From Chlorobiota bacterium (lineage in GTDB: Bacteria > Bacteroidota > Ignavibacteria > OLB7), in contig JADJXR010000001.1 in the NCBI GenBank assembly GCA_016710285.1, positions 1,798,001 to 1,862,000 of the forward strand: DNA of 64,000 nucleotides, read 5' to 3'. Shown here one piece after another: positions 36,710-45,175 of this stretch. Both the position numbers and the translations under genes were made by a program. A model generated the notes under the pieces. The model worked only from the letters and a program-made list of their open reading frames with translations, was not told the DNA's origin and made no database searches. Every line of letters begins with the position of its first letter. The stretch's first letter is position 1.

Positions 36710-37825
36710 ATGAACCGATTCACAACAGTAACAACCGCACTGCTTCTGGCCCTGCTTCTTTCAGCTTGCGAAAAACCGCAGAAGGAGGCAGCACCCGCCG
36801 CGAACGCAGCCCCGGCCAACACTTCCCCATCCAACCCCGCCGACACGATGATTCTTGCCGAGGAGCGGCAGTGGCTGGCGAACATCCGCCAGCTAACGTT
36901 CGGCGGCGAGAACGCCGAAGGCTACTTCAGCTTCGACGAAAAGAAGTTCAGTTTCCAGCGGACCAATCCCGACCAGGGAATCCCCTGCGACCAAATCTTC
37001 ATGTACGATTTGGCGACCGGGAACCAGCGGCTTATCTCCACCGGCAAGGGGCGGACCACCTGCAGCTACTTCCTTCCGGGCGATTCGCTGATCCTATATG
37101 CCAGCACTCACCGCGCCGACACCGCTTGCCCGGCCCCCCCCGATTTCTCGAAAGGCTACACGTGGGCACTCTATTCTGGCTATGATATTTTTGTGGCCGA
37201 TACCGCCGGGAAGATTGTGCGGCAGCTGACCGACGCGCCGGGCTATGATGCCGAAGCCACCGTAGCGGCCACCGGCGATAAGATCATTTTCACCAGCACC
37301 CGCACCGGCGATATCGAGCTTTTCTCGATGAACCTTGATGGCAGCAATCTGCGCCAGCTAACGAATCTTCCTGGCTACGATGGCGGGGCGTTCTACTCCT
37401 GGGATGGCAAGAAAATCGTCTTCCGCGCCAGCCGGCCCGAAGGGGAGAAGCTGGAGGAATACAAGCAGCTGCTGAAAGAAGGATTGGTCCGGCCATCGAA
37501 GATGGAGTTGGTGGTGATGAACGCCGACGGCAGCGGGCTGCGCCAGATTACCAACAACGGCGCGGCGAACTTCGCACCCTTCTGGCATCCCGACGGGGAG
37601 CATATCATCTTCTCGAGCAACATGGCCGACCCCAAAGGAAGGAACTTCGACCTGTACCTGATCCGCCAGGACGGAAGCGACCTGAAGCGGGTGACAACCA
37701 ACGGAACCTTCGACGGCTTCCCCATGTTCACCCGCGACGGCAAGCGGTTGATTTTTGCCAGCAACCGCAACGCCGCCAAGCAAGGGGAAACCAACCTGTT
37801 CATCGCCGATTTTCGGGGATGGTAA
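36710..37825 (+). CDS. TolB-like PD40 propeller lipoprotein
   Basis: 371 aa from ATG 36710 (an upstream in-frame start would bury the lipobox). Lipobox LLLSAC with Cys20 after a hydrophobic run, so a lipoprotein. Repeated PD40/WD40-like strands follow: FSFDEKKFSFQRTNP, KIIFTSTRTGDIELFSMNLDGSNLRQLTN, FYSWDGKKIVFRASRP, FWHPDGEHIIFSSN and FTRDGKRLIFASNRN. About five to six blades are visible. TolB uses such a propeller to scan the cell wall, but here no TolB N-terminal domain is seen and the tol genes are not nearby. Likely a periplasm- or surface-facing binding protein. Confidence 0.85.
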   Translation: MNRFTTVTTALLLALLLSACEKPQKEAAPAANAAPANTSPSNPADTMILAEERQWLANIRQLTFGGENAEGYFSFDEKKFSFQRTNPDQGIPCDQIFMYDLATGNQRLISTGKGRTTCSYFLPGDSLILYASTHRADTACPAPPDFSKGYTWALYSGYDIFVADTAGKIVRQLTDAPGYDAEATVAATGDKIIFTSTRTGDIELFSMNLDGSNLRQLTNLPGYDGGAFYSWDGKKIVFRASRPEGEKLEEYKQLLKEGLVRPSKMELVVMNADGSGLRQITNNGAANFAPFWHPDGEHIIFSSNMADPKGRNFDLYLIRQDGSDLKRVTTNGTFDGFPMFTRDGKRLIFASNRNAAKQGETNLFIADFRGW

Positions 37826-37960
37826 GTTGCGGCAAGCGATGGGCGGGTTGCGCGGCGGAAAGCAAGGATGGATGTTGATGAAATCATGCCCCATCATTTT
37901 TTGCGCAAAACTCCGTCGGCCATCAAGAAGAAGTAGCCTCCATCTTCTCCCCGACTCTCG

Positions 37961-37970
37961 TATCTTCGAC
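37961..37970 (+). promoter_or_regulatory. Candidate -7 element for the first barrel gene
   Basis: TATCTTCGAC, 47 bases before the ATG at 38018. Confidence 0.4.
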
Positions 37971-38017
37971 GCACGGTTTGCGCCTGAAAAAAAACATCTA
38001 AACTTCAGTAATTGCTT

Positions 38018-38761
38018 ATGCGACACCATCCGTCCCTTTGCCTATTGCTGCTGGCCGTGGCCACGTCGTGGCTGCACGCCCAGGACGCGGACACGGGTCC
38101 AATTGACGAATACGGGGACCGCCTTTCCACCAAGATGCTGAGCGTTGGGTTTGGCATTGCTGGCGGCGTAACCATGAGCCTTGATCCGCCAACGAACTGG
38201 AAAGTGAAACCAGTGTTGGCGTGGAACGCGGGGCTTCACGCCAGCTATCCGCTTACCCCAATTGTGAAAGCTGGATTGAATGTGGGATTGGAAAATCGCG
38301 GGACCAAATATCACTGGTACAACGATTCCCGATTATGGGAAATCCGCCATGTGAATTACCTGACAATCACCCCGGGATTCATGTTCGACGCGCTCTATTT
38401 GGGGATGAACATCGGCTTGCCGATGGGGGGATCGCGGGTGTGGCAACCCAGCCCCGAGGACCGCGAGCGAACCCTGGAACTGGAGACCGATGCCGACAGC
38501 CTGCTGGTGATGCTTGAGCCTCGGCTGGGCGCAGTGGTTCCGCTGATGGATGAAGAAGTGGGGTGGCTGGGCCTAACGGTGATGGTTGGCTACAACCTGA
38601 GCAACCTTTCCGATCACAAGGACTTCCTTCCGGTGGAATACCGGGGGCAGAAACGCTCCACCGAAACGCCATCGTTTATGCTTGGCGTGACGTGGCAGTT
38701 CGGGATTCCAGGAACGGAGAAAACCCCAATCGCTACCGCAGCCACCGGAGGAGGAGAGTAA
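38018..38761 (+). CDS. Outer-membrane beta-barrel-like protein, paralogue 1
   Basis: 247 aa from ATG 38018; signal peptide ends SWLHAQ. Alternating strands of about ten residues with Gly and aromatics suggest a small beta-barrel (GFGIAGGVTMSLDPP, GLNVGLENRGTK, ITPGFMFDALYLGMNIGLP, VTWQFGIPG). The segments NIGLPMGGS, LEPRLGAVVPLMDEE and GWLGLTVM recur in the next two barrel genes. Name and ligand unknown. It overlaps the next start by one base, so translation is coupled. Confidence 0.7.
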   Translation: MRHHPSLCLLLLAVATSWLHAQDADTGPIDEYGDRLSTKMLSVGFGIAGGVTMSLDPPTNWKVKPVLAWNAGLHASYPLTPIVKAGLNVGLENRGTKYHWYNDSRLWEIRHVNYLTITPGFMFDALYLGMNIGLPMGGSRVWQPSPEDRERTLELETDADSLLVMLEPRLGAVVPLMDEEVGWLGLTVMVGYNLSNLSDHKDFLPVEYRGQKRSTETPSFMLGVTWQFGIPGTEKTPIATAATGGGE

Positions 38762-39501
38762 TGAAAACGACCACAGCTTTTTGGAAACGATTTCTTCCGT
38801 ATGCTGGTGCTGGCGTTGCAGTGCTGCTGCTTGCCGGATTCCTTTCATCATGCAGCGTCACCACCAGCCCCGATGATTCCACGCTTGCCCCGGCCCTGGG
38901 GACCAGCTTAATCTTTGAGGAATACACGCTGGACCTGAAAGATCAAAGCCGCGACACCACGAAGAACAGTTTCGAGCGGGTTCATACCGTTCTTGCTACC
39001 GGGCTAACGTTTGCTGGTGAAACCAACGTGTTGGTGGCCTTGCGCCAAAATGCCGACACGCTGCGGCTGAAGCATAAAGCCAACGGGGATCTGTTGGTGT
39101 ATCAGCCAGAGATCAGCGTGGGGGTGTTTGATATTCCCGGGCGGTGGGTGCGGTTGGCGTACGGCATCAAAATCCCCGACACCGTTACGGTGGTTGACTC
39201 AGCACGTATCCTTGGCGGCAGTACGGACTCCATCCGCATCACTATCGAGCAAACGTTCCAAGGTCCCAGCACAGTTGTGGTGGCCGGGAAACCGATCAGC
39301 ACGTTGCAGCTTCGTGTGGTTCGCCGGCAGCAGCGTGCTGGCGTTGGGCTGTCCGTTCGGGACGTAGAGGATGCCACGTACTGGTATGCTCCATCGCTGG
39401 GGTATATCATCCAGGAGAAGACGGTTTTTACCCAGCAGATAGGAAACAAGGAGCCTGTCTCGACAGGCATGGGGCAAACGTTGATTCGAATAGAGAATTA
39501 A
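38761..39501 (+). CDS. Lipoprotein of unknown function
   Basis: 246 aa, ATG 38761 overlapping the previous stop by one base. Lipobox FLSSCS with Cys31. The rest is mostly beta-strand: LIFEEYTLDLKDQS, TVLATGLTFAGETNVLVALRQ, ATYWYAPSLGYIIQEKTVF. The sequence does not match a family I know. Being inserted between barrel paralogues and translationally coupled to the first, it may be a partner lipoprotein on the outer membrane. Confidence 0.65.
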   Translation: MKTTTAFWKRFLPYAGAGVAVLLLAGFLSSCSVTTSPDDSTLAPALGTSLIFEEYTLDLKDQSRDTTKNSFERVHTVLATGLTFAGETNVLVALRQNADTLRLKHKANGDLLVYQPEISVGVFDIPGRWVRLAYGIKIPDTVTVVDSARILGGSTDSIRITIEQTFQGPSTVVVAGKPISTLQLRVVRRQQRAGVGLSVRDVEDATYWYAPSLGYIIQEKTVFTQQIGNKEPVSTGMGQTLIRIEN

Positions 39502-39596
39502 CCGCAGCTGGCAAACAGACAACGGAATCCTTTCGCGCCACGCTTCCGAATGGTGCAGGCGTTTTTACTCACTCACGTATAACCTTCCAAACTGGT

Positions 39597-40277
39597 ATGC
39601 TACTTCATCATCGCGCATTGATGCTGCTGGGCGGCATCGCTCTGTTCCTTTTTAGCATTGCTCCGCTAACGGGGCAAACCAACTACAGCCAACGCAAAGC
39701 AACGCGCAACTATTCGGTTGGCGTTGGCGTTGCCGGTGGCGCGTCCATGATTCTTAGCCCCCCTGATGGGTGGAAAGTTGGGCCGGTGTTTGCCGCCCGT
39801 TTTGGCGTTGATGCCTCGCTTCCGGTTTCCCAATCGGTGACGCCAATGCTCAGCTTGGGGCTGGATAATCGCGGCACCGAACTTCATATTGAAAACAACT
39901 CCGATGCCTACACCATCACCAAAACCCGGTACTTCTACCTGACCCCGGGTATCTCCTTTAGCGCGTTCTACATGGGGTTGAATATCGGATTGCCAATGGG
40001 GGGAGCAACTGAGGTAGCGGGCGGGACCAGCGTGGATTTTAGCGATGCCACCAAGGACAAAATGCTGACCGTGCTGGAGCCACGCATTGGCGCGATTATC
40101 CCCGTGGTTGATGAAGAGATCGGCTGGCTGGGGATTGTTTTTAGCGGCGGCTACAACCTGAACCCAATCTTTGACGGCCAGCAAGACCTGCCAGACAACG
40201 GCGGCAACTTCCAAAGCGTCTCGGCTCACTTGGGGGTTACGTGGCAGTTTGCCATTCCGAACACCGGATTGAAATAA
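39597..40277 (+). CDS. Outer-membrane beta-barrel-like protein, paralogue 2
   Basis: 226 aa, ATG 39597. Signal peptide ends PLTGQ. It aligns with paralogue 1 along its length: GVGVAGGASMILSPPDGWKVGP, LGLDNRGTE, YLTPGISFSAFYMGLNIGLPMGG, LEPRIGAIIPVVDEEIGWLGIV, HLGVTWQFAIP. Size and strand pattern point to an eight- to ten-strand barrel. No ribosome site stands out, but a hairpin terminator follows directly, so it may be expressed as a unit with the preceding pair. Confidence 0.7.
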   Translation: MLLHHRALMLLGGIALFLFSIAPLTGQTNYSQRKATRNYSVGVGVAGGASMILSPPDGWKVGPVFAARFGVDASLPVSQSVTPMLSLGLDNRGTELHIENNSDAYTITKTRYFYLTPGISFSAFYMGLNIGLPMGGATEVAGGTSVDFSDATKDKMLTVLEPRIGAIIPVVDEEIGWLGIVFSGGYNLNPIFDGQQDLPDNGGNFQSVSAHLGVTWQFAIPNTGLK

Positions 40278-40282
40278 TCGCT

Positions 40283-40316
40283 GCGGGGGCATGCGTGGCG
40301 TGCCCCCGCGATTTTT
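40283..40316 (+). terminator. Rho-independent terminator after paralogue 2
   Basis: GC-rich stem GCGGGGGCATGC / GCGTGCCCCCGC (one G-T pair), 3-base loop, then GATTTTT. It starts 5 bases past the stop at 40277. Confidence 0.8.
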
Positions 40317-40347
40317 ACCAACAGCACTTACCAAAAGAACAGAATCC

Positions 40348-41100
40348 ATGAAACACCGATATCAACTTCTTCTTCCCCTGCTGGTTCTTGCTGCCGCGAT
40401 TGCCGGCACCGCACGGCTTCACGCGCAAACCGATTACTCCTACCGCGGTGCCCTTAGCCGGTTGGGAGTTGGCCTGGGGGCCAGCATGGGTTTTGCGGTC
40501 CCGATTGGCGATTTGAACGACACCTTGCTGCAAGGAGCACCAGGCCGCAAAATTGATGAAGCCGCGCCGGGCATTGCCTTCCGTTTTGGGCTGAACGTCT
40601 CCTACCCCTTCACCCGCACACTCCGCGGAACCTTTGCCACGGGGCTTGACATCCGCAACGTTGGCAAAAAATTGCGCGAGAAGGATGGCACCGGAACCGA
40701 GCTTGACGCACGCAGCTACAACGTCCAATATTTCTACCTTGAGCCTGGGGTCAGCGTCAGCGCGTTCCGGTTGGCGTTGAACATTGGCTTGCCGATGAGC
40801 GGCTCGCAACCGGTGGTTCCAACATCGGACGACCCAGCGGCCACGATGGATATCGTCAGCGATAATTTGGAGATGATGCTGGAGCCACGCATTGGCGCAA
40901 CGCTGGTGCTGATTGATAAAGAAGATGGCTGGCTGGGCCTGACGATTGATGCGGGGGTTCCGCTGAACAAAATCTTCAAGGAAACAACGCCAAGCGTCCC
41001 CGGCGCGTATGTTGCCGGCGACGTTCCCGCAACCCGGATACTGAATGGCCATTTGGGATTGACCTATCAATTCGGCATCCCAGGTACCGGAGGCTTCTAA
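40348..41100 (+). CDS. Outer-membrane beta-barrel-like protein, paralogue 3
   Basis: 250 aa from ATG 40348; signal peptide ends ARLHAQ. Aligned with paralogues 1 and 2 through GVGLGASMGFAVPIGDLND, LEPGVSVSAFRLALNIGLPMSGSQP, LEPRIGATLVLIDKEDGWLGLT and LGLTYQFGIPGT. The inserted loops differ most, as expected for surface-exposed loops. Follows the terminator of paralogue 2 by about 30 bases, so it may need its own promoter, which I could not place. Confidence 0.7.
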   Translation: MKHRYQLLLPLLVLAAAIAGTARLHAQTDYSYRGALSRLGVGLGASMGFAVPIGDLNDTLLQGAPGRKIDEAAPGIAFRFGLNVSYPFTRTLRGTFATGLDIRNVGKKLREKDGTGTELDARSYNVQYFYLEPGVSVSAFRLALNIGLPMSGSQPVVPTSDDPAATMDIVSDNLEMMLEPRIGATLVLIDKEDGWLGLTIDAGVPLNKIFKETTPSVPGAYVAGDVPATRILNGHLGLTYQFGIPGTGGF

Positions 41101-41180
41101 CAGGACAAGGTGGGGATTGCATCATGCACGCACAACAGAAAACAAAACCAACAGCAGAACACTATCATAGGAATCATTCC

Positions 41181-41993
41181 ATGCGCTTTCCGTTTGCACG
41201 CATTCTGGCCCCGCTGCTTCTATCGCTCATAACCTCCGTTGCCGCTGTTGCCCAGGACACCACGGACCTGTTCAACTTCGACGACATTCCGATTGACGAC
41301 GAAGCCTCCCCGCCATACGTGGGGATTGGAGCAGGGTACTTGGGGATGATGCAGTTTATGAACTTCGACGAACTGAACGCCCTAAGCAGCACGCTCCGGA
41401 CCGGAACCTTCGATGGCCAATTGCTGCTGCATGGTGGCGGCGGAATGGGGGCCGTTGTGGTCATTCCCAACGTGCGGCTTGGGGCGTTTGGGCTTGGTGG
41501 TTCGGTGGAACAAACCAACCCCCAGCCAATCACAATCAATGGCGAGAACTACAACCGCACGCTCCGGTTTGATGTTGGGCTAACCGCCGCCCAGATTGAC
41601 TACGCCATCCCCCTCACAAAGCGCCTGACCCTGTTCCCGGGAGTGATGGTTGGAGGGGGCGGCTACACGCTTGAGCTAACGCAAAACCGCGCCGCCGATA
41701 ACCTTCCATTCACCGAAGTCTTTAGCGATACCAACTTCAGCGGATCCACCGCGCCGGGGTCGCTGAACCGCTCGTCTCGCATCTCCACCGGCGGGGTCTA
41801 TTATCAGCCAATGGTGAACGTTGAGTATGCCCCCATCTACCTGATGATGCTGCGGCTTGGCGTGGGCTACAGCGGCTTTGCAATGGGGGATTGGACGAAT
41901 GAATCCGGGGTGGCCGTTAGCAACGTCCCCGAAATAAAAGCCGATGGGCTAACCGCCCAGCTGGGGGTTTTTATCGGGCTGTTCCAGCAGTAA
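41181..41993 (+). CDS. Outer-membrane beta-barrel-like protein, unrelated to the three
   Basis: 270 aa from ATG 41181; signal peptide ends AAVAQ. Strand-rich mature part: YVGIGAGYLGMMQFMNFDELN, GAVVVIPNVRLGAFGLGGSVEQ, LFPGVMVGGGGYTLELTQN, MLRLGVGYSGFAMGDWT, ending QLGVFIGLFQQ. It does not share the repeated blocks of the previous three genes. Last gene of the surface-protein row, ended by the hairpin at 42018. Family unknown. Confidence 0.65.
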   Translation: MRFPFARILAPLLLSLITSVAAVAQDTTDLFNFDDIPIDDEASPPYVGIGAGYLGMMQFMNFDELNALSSTLRTGTFDGQLLLHGGGGMGAVVVIPNVRLGAFGLGGSVEQTNPQPITINGENYNRTLRFDVGLTAAQIDYAIPLTKRLTLFPGVMVGGGGYTLELTQNRAADNLPFTEVFSDTNFSGSTAPGSLNRSSRISTGGVYYQPMVNVEYAPIYLMMLRLGVGYSGFAMGDWTNESGVAVSNVPEIKADGLTAQLGVFIGLFQQ

Positions 41994-42017
41994 ATCTTAT
42001 TCCAGATCACCATGCAA

Positions 42018-42057
42018 AACGGGGCCATGCTGTATGCCAGCATGGCCCCGTTGTTTT
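42018..42057. terminator. Bidirectional terminator
   Basis: Perfect 15-base stem AACGGGGCCATGCTG / CAGCATGGCCCCGTT around TATGC, then GTTTT on plus and a short A-rich partner on minus. It serves the convergent barrel gene and argS. Confidence 0.8.
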
Positions 42058-42074
42058 GGTGCTTGTGCCTTGTG

Positions 42075-43844
42075 TCACATCCGTTCCGGCACTTCCATCC
42101 CCAGCAGCGATAACGTCTGGGTAAGCTCCTGCAGCGAGAGCTGCACAAGCCCCAGCCACGATGCCCGCAACGCCGCGTCCGTTTCGCGCAGGATGTGGCA
42201 GCGGTCGTAGAATCGGCTGAAGGCTTGGGCAAGGTTGTAGGCGTATTCGCACAAGTAGTTCGGTGCGTAGCGTTCGGCGGCGTACTCAACCTCATCGGGG
42301 AAGCGCGTTAGCAGCAGTGCAAGCTCGCGCTCGGCCTGGCCCGGGGGAAGGATTTCGCCGGGGAGGAACGATTGCTCGGCAGCCTTCCGCAAAATGGATT
42401 TCATCCGGACCGCAGCGTACAGCAGGTACGCCCCGGTCTTCCCCTCGAACCGCACAAACTTCTCCGGATCGAACACATAATCGCTGGTGCGGTGGTTGCT
42501 TAGGTCCGCATATTTCAGCGACCCCACCCCAACCGAACGGATAACGCTTGCCCGCTCCTCGGCGGGGTATTCCGCGCCAATCCCGGCTTCCTCCATCTTC
42601 GCCGTCGCCTCGGCTTGTGCAAGCTCCACCAGGTCGTGCAGCTTCATCGTTCCGCCGGTGCGGGTTTTGAATGGCCGGCCATCGGTTCCGTTCATCGTGC
42701 CGAATGCAAGGTGCTCCAACTTCGCATTGCCAGCAACTCCGGTGCGGCGTGCGGCGCGGAACACTTGCTCGAAATGGAGGGCCTGGCGCGCATCCACCAC
42801 GTACAGGATTCGGTCCGCATGAAGTTCTTCCACGCGTTGCTCGATGGTGGCAAGGTCGGTGGTTCCGTACATCGCCCCGCCGTCCGATTTCACCAAGATC
42901 AGCGGCGGGATTTCGCGCCCTTCCTCCCCGTCGGTTGGTGGAATATGGATCACTTCGGCCCCATCGCTTAGCTCAACAAATCCGGCAGCGCGCAATCGTT
43001 GGACCATTCCGGGGATTCGGGGCTGCGCGTCGCTTTCCCCCAACCACAAATCAAACTCCACCCCCAGGCTTCCATAATCGCGCCGAAGCACCGCAATGGA
43101 GACCGCCACAAAATGCCGCCACAGTGCCAGATACCCGGGCCGCCCGGCTTGCAGTTCGGCAGTGGCCTGGCGCGATGCCTCCATCGCTTCAATGTCCGAT
43201 TTTGCGCGTGCCGATGCTGCGGGATAGAGTTGCTCAAGGTCCTCGATCGTCACCGGCGATTCTTCCGGATATGGTCCGGTGAACTCTGGGTCGAAGTAGG
43301 GAAGGTCCGGCTGGTGGCGGCGAAGCTCGGTCAGCAGCATCCCCATCTGCAACCCCCAATCCCCCAAATGGACATCGCCGATAACGTGGTGGCCCTTGAA
43401 CCGAACAATCCGCTTGATGCTTTCGCCGATAATGGCGGACCGCAAGTGGCCAATGTGCATGGACTTGGCAACGTTCGCGCCGCCGTAATCCACCACAATC
43501 GTTTCTGGAGTGGCCACGGTTCCGCAGCCGAAGCGTGGGTCGTTAGCCACCCCGCGTAGGTGTTCGGCAAGGAACTGGTCGGTCAGGGTGATGTTGATAA
43601 ACCCGGGGCCGGCCAGCGATAGGTCGGCAAAAATTTCACGCGGGGCAACCGCCGCCACCACCGACTCGGCCACCATGCGCGGGTTCTGCCGTGCAGCTTT
43701 TGCTGCGGCCAACGCGCCGTTGCATTGGAATTGGCCAAGATCGCTCCGTGCCGAGATCACTACTTCCCCGTAGCCCCGCTCCATCCCAGCCTGCTGGAAG
43801 GCATTGCCAAAAATCTCCGAAAGGTATGCCAGCAACGATTGCAC
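42075..43844 (-). CDS. argS: Arginyl-tRNA synthetase
   Basis: 589 aa read from GTG at 43844, which has AGGGAG nine bases upstream and gives the expected family start (VQSLLAYLSEIF); the ATG frame to 44018 adds 58 residues without support. Class I synthetase charging tRNA-Arg. HIGH motif SMHIGHLRSAIIG at about 128. The KMSK site is degenerate (FKTRTGGTMKL at about 375), as is usual for ArgRS. Anticodon-binding DALR domain from about 465, ending in LLGMEVPERM. The N-terminal add-on domain RSDLGQFQCNGALAAAK is present. A candidate -7 element lies 57 bases upstream. Confidence 0.95.
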   Translation of the reverse strand: MQSLLAYLSEIFGNAFQQAGMERGYGEVVISARSDLGQFQCNGALAAAKAARQNPRMVAESVVAAVAPREIFADLSLAGPGFINITLTDQFLAEHLRGVANDPRFGCGTVATPETIVVDYGGANVAKSMHIGHLRSAIIGESIKRIVRFKGHHVIGDVHLGDWGLQMGMLLTELRRHQPDLPYFDPEFTGPYPEESPVTIEDLEQLYPAASARAKSDIEAMEASRQATAELQAGRPGYLALWRHFVAVSIAVLRRDYGSLGVEFDLWLGESDAQPRIPGMVQRLRAAGFVELSDGAEVIHIPPTDGEEGREIPPLILVKSDGGAMYGTTDLATIEQRVEELHADRILYVVDARQALHFEQVFRAARRTGVAGNAKLEHLAFGTMNGTDGRPFKTRTGGTMKLHDLVELAQAEATAKMEEAGIGAEYPAEERASVIRSVGVGSLKYADLSNHRTSDYVFDPEKFVRFEGKTGAYLLYAAVRMKSILRKAAEQSFLPGEILPPGQAERELALLLTRFPDEVEYAAERYAPNYLCEYAYNLAQAFSRFYDRCHILRETDAALRASWLGLVQLSLQELTQTLSLLGMEVPERM

Positions 43845-43900
43845 TTCTGCGCTCTCCCTAAATAGTTGTGAGAATAATTGCGAACGTTCCGATGAACGGG

Positions 43901-43909
43901 GCGAAGATA
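43901..43909 (-). promoter_or_regulatory. Candidate -7 element for argS
   Basis: TATCTTCGC on the minus strand, 57 bases before the GTG at 43844. Confidence 0.45.
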
Positions 43910-44002
43910 CATCAAGCAAGGGGTGGCGATTGGTGATTGGTTGTTGAAATTGGCCCAAGCCCTTGCCCTGAATATCCCCTTTCCATTTCTTGAGCGGTGC
44001 GT

Positions 44003-44011
44003 TATCTTGCC
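44003..44011 (+). promoter_or_regulatory. Candidate -7 element for the T9SS gene at 44078
   Basis: TATCTTGCC followed by GCC, 67 bases before the start at 44078. Together with the one at 43901 it makes a back-to-back promoter pair in the same spacer. Confidence 0.45.
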
Positions 44012-44063
44012 GCCGCATTTTTCCGCAGATGCTTCACGCACACTTCTTTGGCCATAAAAACGG

Positions 44064-44077
44064 ACACACACACACAC
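44064..44077 (+). repeat. (AC)7 tract abutting a start codon
   Basis: Seven AC dinucleotides directly precede the ATG at 44078 and replace the usual ribosome-site space. Confidence 0.8.
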
Positions 44078-45025
44078 ATGAGACCTTTTCTGCTTCGCAT
44101 TGCACTATCTGCTGGCGTACTCTTCCTTCTTGCCGGGGCCAACCGCGCCACGGCGCAAGCCTATCCGTTCAAGGAAGGTATCCCCGCAGCAACACAAAAA
44201 GCCCAGGATACCCTGGCCAAAGATGCGATTCTGGTTGGCGGCGGGACCGTGGGGAATCTGAACTTCTCCGGAATTGACCTCACCTTCGATCTTAAAACCG
44301 GAAACGCCACGGCGTGGGTTTATCTCTTCTACTCACCATCGCTCCAAAAAAGTTTGCCGATTGCGGTGATTAAGCTGCTGTTCTATCAAGCAATTGGCAT
44401 TGGGGAGATACCGCTTCCGATCCCTGACGGGCTGACCGACACGCTGAACATGGACGGCCCATACATCAACAGCAAGGAGATGGTGAAACGGCTGGAGACC
44501 GACACGGCATACCAGCGATTCCGCCAGGAGCTTCCCGGCGCAAAGCCGAATTTCCTGAGCGTGGCCGAGCTTGGCGATTTCTCCGAGCTTCCCGGCGACT
44601 TCCCGCTGAACCAACCGATCTGGAGCATCTTCTTCACCGGCGAGCAAGATTCCACGATGACCTGCTTTGTGGGGGCCAAGAGCGGCAATGCGTTCTGCCG
44701 CAGAATCAGCGGCCCAACCACTGCCGTGCCTGGTTCCAACATTGCGGGAAGCGACCTGGGGCTGGCGGTGCTGCCGAACCCCGCCAACGCCTCGCTAACC
44801 GTTGGCGTTCGGCTCCCCGAGGGCAAGTCGCTTCCGGCGGATGCGCGGATGGGGTTGTTCAATCTTCGCGGCGAGCAGGTGCTGGACCTGACCGCCACGC
44901 TATCGCAAAGCAACGGCGTGCCGGTGAGCTTCCCCACAACCGCGCTCCCTTCCGGCAATTACTACATTCGCCTGCATGGGCAAGGGGTTCAGCCAATGAC
45001 GGTCCCGGTGGCGGTGGAACACTAA
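44078..45025 (+). CDS. T9SS-exported protein of unknown function
   Basis: 315 aa from ATG 44078; signal peptide ends ANRATAQ. Residues about 30-215 form a body without a family I recognise (GGGTVGNLNFSGIDLTFDLKTGNATAWVYLFYSPSL, long amphipathic segments). Residues about 225-315 are a T9SS type-A domain: LAVLPNPANASLTVGVRL, LFNLRGEQVLDLT, LPSGNYYIRLHG. Transcribed apart from argS and closed by a strong terminator. Confidence 0.75.
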   Translation: MRPFLLRIALSAGVLFLLAGANRATAQAYPFKEGIPAATQKAQDTLAKDAILVGGGTVGNLNFSGIDLTFDLKTGNATAWVYLFYSPSLQKSLPIAVIKLLFYQAIGIGEIPLPIPDGLTDTLNMDGPYINSKEMVKRLETDTAYQRFRQELPGAKPNFLSVAELGDFSELPGDFPLNQPIWSIFFTGEQDSTMTCFVGAKSGNAFCRRISGPTTAVPGSNIAGSDLGLAVLPNPANASLTVGVRLPEGKSLPADARMGLFNLRGEQVLDLTATLSQSNGVPVSFPTTALPSGNYYIRLHGQGVQPMTVPVAVEH

Positions 45026-45083
45026 TCCCCGGTTGGGTGGGGCCGATGAATCGTTCCCCCACCCTCCCCTTTCCGTAACGATG

Positions 45084-45129
45084 CCGACGCTGCCGGAGTC
45101 ATAGCTCTTCCGGCAGCGTCGGTTTTTTT
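45084..45129 (+). terminator. Rho-independent terminator
   Basis: Perfect 14-base stem CCGACGCTGCCGGA / TCCGGCAGCGTCGG followed by TTTTTTTC. Confidence 0.92.
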
Positions 45130-45175
45130 CTGGCAGTTCGCCAGCATCCATCATCGGAACACAATCCCTTTTTCC

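Noticed and set aside
42075..44018. ATG at 44018 as the argS start
   Set aside because: It would add 58 residues without family similarity and overlap the divergent promoter; the GTG at 43844 has AGGGAG upstream.
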